Made by a program: the position numbers and the translations under genes. The notes under the pieces were generated by a model. It was not told where the DNA came from. It ran no database searches and saw nothing but the letters and a program-made list of their open reading frames with translations. Below, piece by piece: positions 60,910-64,000 of a stretch of DNA of 64,000 nt. The stretch spans positions 1,155,808 to 1,219,807 of the forward strand of contig CDRNVI010000030.1 of NCBI GenBank assembly GCA_977017575.1, written 5' to 3'. Position 1 is the stretch's first letter. Every line of letters starts with the position of its first letter. Origin of the DNA: Paramoeba atlantica (Eukaryota; Discosea).

Positions 60910-61025
60910 AATGGCACTACCCGGTGTCAAGAAAACAAGACACCAAGAAACTAGGGTAGCTGTCCTGCAGAATGGGTGGCACCTCCCGGTATCAAATATA
61001 ACAAGATACCAAATAATTAGCTTAA
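60910..61025 (+). ncRNA. Structured hairpin segment, copies 2 and 3
   Basis: Copy 2: CTACCC/GGGTAG with GGTGTC/GACACC (60917-60959). Copy 3: GGTATC/GATACC (60988-60993 and 61005-61010) with a weaker outer stem. Stem sequences differ from copy 1 yet remain paired, evidence for structure. Confidence 0.45.
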
Positions 61026-61099
61026 GCCGAATGCCCTGACTGGGCATAGCTCACCCTCTTCTCCCCGCCCACGTACGTTGCCCAGGATGTCACCTAACC

Positions 61100-61690
61100 C
61101 TAGCATCGGATGACGCCATTACACATATTTCCGGCTGAGTGAAATGTCACGGAAACAACGCCACAATGAAACACCACAGAATGGTAAGACGCATTTATGA
61201 ACTTTGCCTTAAGGGAGGAATCCCGTGCGAGCTGGAACCCCGTAATCTGTCGTCCTACAAGTGCACTGTATGTGGTGAATCAATACAAGCCGAAAGACGC
61301 CACGAGCATCAACGCACGTGTGGTACCGGTGCCTTGATTCGTTCGGGTCCAGAAATTGTGATACACTGGGCCTCGGGTGACGTTTACTACGACTTCACTA
61401 TTGTACACGAACTTTCGCCCTCAAACATCGGCAGAAAAGGTACACATTGAAGGATGCAATTGGACGCAAAATTAAAACGTACGTGACAACAGAGCTCATC
61501 CCATCCAATCAGTTTGTGTGCATCCCCGTCCTGTCCGGTGGGGCGATGCACGCGAACACGAAGCTCCTGCTGAACACTCTCGCAGACATGTCGGGCGCGG
61601 AGCGTGAGACCGTGCTTGAGGACTCTCCAACTTCAAGAATTGAATGGAGACGTAGTGTATTCTCAGCTGAAACAGTTTCTTGCTCCAGCA
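61100..61690 (+). pseudogene. LINE C-terminal zinc/nuclease-like domain
   Basis: In the plus strand, VRRIYELCLKGGIPCELEPR, YKCTVCGESIQAERRHEHQRTC (a C-x2-C...H-x-H-x4-C knuckle) and IVIHWASGDVYYDFTIVHE (PD-like acidic cluster) occur in order in 61139-61450; then LIPSNQFVCIPVLSGGAMHA and ADMSGAERETVLEDS continue at 61447-61701 in a different frame. This arrangement of zinc knuckle plus restriction-like nuclease is found after the RT in site-specific LINEs, so it is probably the 3' part of the same LINE as 60040-60640. The frame break is near 61440; a stop lies at 61701. Confidence 0.5.
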
Positions 61691-61758
61691 ACAGGATTTG
61701 AGTACGTGGGTGTATAAAACTAATCTTGGTAAGCAATAGGAAATATTTCTAAAAACTC

Positions 61759-62500
61759 TTGGAAATACTACTCTTGTATACTCGGTCTTTGTACCTGTCA
61801 GAAATAAATAAAAAACTTAAAAAAAACGTAGCATCTGTGGTGTTCGCAGCAAGCAAGGACGGATGGAATCCACTGGACGCGGAAGGTTTTTCACCTGCCG
61901 TCAACGACGTGAACGCAAAAGCAGGAGGCACTCTCGTAGACCCCGAAACGGGTCGTTTCCTTTGCCCCACCACCCAACAGCGCGACCGATCACATCCCTC
62001 TTTTCCCCCAAAGCCATCCATTCACTCTTCCACACAGGTCGATACAGCCCGCGAGCCATCGGACACCGGACCTCTTTTAGATACTGACCCGCCGTTGGGC
62101 GCTGACCTTGACATAGATATTGACCCGCCAGAATGGGACGAAAGTTCAGGCGGGCGAATCTCCTGAAGGCGATCTCCTGAAGCGGTGGGCGACCTCTGAA
62201 GTTCAGGGATCTTCAGACGTACTGCTCTTTGGCACCCCAACGAGAGCACAGTCTTGGCAATCGAGGTCCCGGAGGGGGGCTCACCAGGCCAGGCGATGTG
62301 TTTCTCCCCACGTATTCCAAGGCTAAAGGCATGGTCCTTGATTTTGCAGTTACCCACGCTCAGCAAACTAAATACAGGGACAAAGTTCGTAACGCTAGCT
62401 GGGTAGCTGCAGGATCATTCGCCGAGCACTACGCCACGGAAAAAAGGGTGTACCAACGGTTGGAGGCTGAGGAAGCAGCCATGGATTCACAGCAGGCATG
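61759..62500 (+). pseudogene. LINE-derived or unassigned coding remnants
   Basis: Frames at 61759-62166 (SVVFAASKDGWNPLDAEGFS; later DTDPPLGADLDIDIDPPEWD) and 62229-62501 have protein-like composition but no recognised domain. They may belong to the LINE or to a gene overrun by it. Confidence 0.3.
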
Positions 62501-63066
62501 AATTCACAGCCATGGTGGTAGAGAGCTAGGGCTCCTGGATCGTGAGCGCAACGTCCGTTCTAAAGGGAGTCGGAAAGAGGCGGGCACAGGCCTCAAATGG
62601 GACCCTTACGGAAGAGCAGGCTACAAATAAATTGTATGCCGAATTGAATGTGACCCTCATGCGAGCACAAGCTCGTATGATGGTTACACGCATGGCTGTG
62701 CCCGACCCGAACGAGCCCATCACGAAAGGATAGTGTCGGACCCAACGGATCCTATGGTGGTGACATAGGCCACGGGTGCTGGTCGGGTCGACAGAGTCTA
62801 TGCTCACGCCTAGCCCGCGAGGGCTAGGTACCCCAAGTGAGGTAGTACACGGGTAGTGAATCTCCTCCCCGTCGGCCAGTATCCTGTTTCGCGACCGTGT
62901 CGCTGTCGACACAGGCCCGCGCCTGCGCCCTCCCGTATAGCAAGGGAAGGGTTCACAAGTCAGGCCGTGGAGTGGTCGAAAGACCCGGTCCGGAACGCGC
63001 GAATGGTTGGGGAGCCACCTGCAGTCCGGGTGAAACGAAGCTGAGGGAGACCTTACCCTCCCTGAA
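62501..63066. other. Probable 3' untranslated part of the LINE
   Basis: Gene-free, fairly GC-rich sequence ending with GAAAAGTTGAAAAGTTG at 63063-63080, as a tandem tail could. Assignment is by position. Confidence 0.35.
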
Positions 63067-63838
63067 AAGTTGAAAAGTTGGGTAGGGGAAAGTAGGAAAG
63101 TAAGGAGAAAGGTGGGGAAAAGTATGTCAAGAGGTGAGAAAGTGAGAGAGAAAGGTGAGAAAGAGAGTGAAAAATTTTCTATGTCAAGAGGTGAGAAAGT
63201 GAGACAGAAAGAGGAGAAAAAAAAATTGCTTGTTTTCAATTCATATACCCCCCCCAATGGACCTACTTGGTTCGTCTACTGGGTCAAAAGATAGAGGCAA
63301 TGCCGCGATTCATACTTCTCCCCCCTTATTAATTGAAATAAAAATAAAAAATTCTTGGAAATCCGCGCCTTCAAAGAAGGTGGTGCAAGAAAGGAAAAAA
63401 AGGGGGGGACGGGGGACGACGGCGAGGATGGCAGGCGATGTTGTTGTTTTCTTTTCTCTTAAAAGTTGAAACCTAAATGACTACGGGGGGAACGCGCTCC
63501 ATCGTTCGAAAGAGGAGAAAGGAAAACAGGTGTTCGTGCATTCTACAGGCGAGGTCTCCTCACATCCACCGGCAAAGTCTCATTGCGCGCGACCGTTGGC
63601 ATCTTGATTCTAGGGCGCCCAAATCCCTTTTCAGCTCGGATCTGGTTTGTCTGCGATTGCTGCGTTCCCGAGGTTTTGTCGGGACGGCGAAATCAGTGCA
63701 CGGATCTGCGGTTCTACTGGCGAAGTCTCCTCACATCCACCGGCAAAGTCTCATTGCGTGCGATCGTTGGCATCTTGATTCTAGCTAACTCACCCGGCGT
63801 CGCACAACAAACCGCTACATGATGAGAAGATGTATTGT
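63067..63838. other. Repeat-rich end of the nest
   Basis: Contains a duplicated block with ATGTCAAGAGGTGAGAAAGT (63124 and 63181) and a 64-base sequence repeated at 63549-63612 and 63720-63783 (period 171, starting GCGAGGTCTCCTCACATCC). No gene. Confidence 0.5.
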
Positions 63839-63966
63839 GCCTTTTGACTCCGAAGAGTTATGGCCCCTCAACTCCCCAAACGGGCAGTCCGAATACGTCT
63901 TGCGACGTATCCGGAGAGCCAGCCATAGCAAGCTACGGCTGACCTCCGCTTGGAGAGGAGTTAGGT
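63839..63966 (-). repeat. Inverted copy of the DIRS-like terminal sequence
   Basis: Imperfect reverse complement of 57783-57903 with a short indel. The sequence has nested complementary segments, including an 11-bp stem capped by GCAA (left copy, 57827-57852). Confidence 0.75.
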
Positions 63967-64000
63967 TACAGCTAGGGAGGTGGGGTGTGCTATACCCCTG

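Noticed and set aside
57783-63966. One single element bounded by the inverted repeats at both ends
   Set aside because: The interior contains LINE pieces, minisatellites and duplicated segments, so two separate DIRS-like copies or a heavily nested one are equally likely.

Overview
The window looks like nuclear DNA of an intron-poor, unicellular eukaryote that I cannot place. Host genes are uninterrupted reading frames for eukaryote-only proteins: a Nup107/Nup84-type nucleoporin, a CAF-1 large subunit, a probable Rad1 checkpoint clamp subunit, a mitochondrial ribosomal mL44-like protein, an RNA-export-type RGG protein and two RanBP2-type zinc-finger array proteins. Several carry plausible mitochondrial presequences. 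I see no introns, rRNA or convincing tRNA genes. Gene families and repeats are compatible with a red-algal, euglenozoan or other protist genome; I do not commit to one.

Layout. From 0.4 to 29.1 kb lies a run of twelve host genes, all on the minus strand: HMG-like protein, RGG/UAP56-motif protein, four hypotheticals (3.9, 5.1, 5.9, 9.0 kb), a fifth at 11.3 kb, Nup107, mL44, Rad1, a 10-finger and a 36-finger RanBP2 protein. This run is interrupted by a whole IS30-like transposon (7.1-8.6 kb) with iterated ends, and by Merlin-like, Tc1/mariner-like and MITE sequences (16.3-20.3 kb). At 29.8-30.5 kb there is an array of eleven units whose sequence can form UUCG-capped hairpins.

From 31 to 54 kb the DNA is almost all mobile: a broken hAT copy split by two neighbouring insertions flanked by GTAC and by a 740-bp MITE; two further hAT copies with 6-bp flanking repeats and complementary internal deletions; a PIF/Harbinger transposase with a companion gene; a retroelement fossil; Tc1/mariner relatives; a TA-flanked 786-bp MITE. 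One further host gene, CAF-1, sits at 54.8-56.6 kb, again on the minus strand. From 57.4 kb to the end there is a nest of a DIRS-like fossil (RNase H and tyrosine recombinase), LINE pieces with an RT FADD motif and a C-terminal nuclease-like domain, GC-rich minisatellites and repeated covarying hairpins.

Together, several of the host genes point to mitochondrial gene expression and RNA handling (mL44, HMG-like nucleoid protein, possible organellar RanBP2 RNA-binding arrays), to the nuclear envelope and mRNA export (Nup107, UAP56-motif protein), and to replication-coupled chromatin and checkpoint functions (CAF-1, Rad1). The most unusual things are the 36-finger RanBP2 protein with its shorter neighbour paralogue, the UUCG hairpin array, and the IS30-type transposon in a eukaryotic setting.
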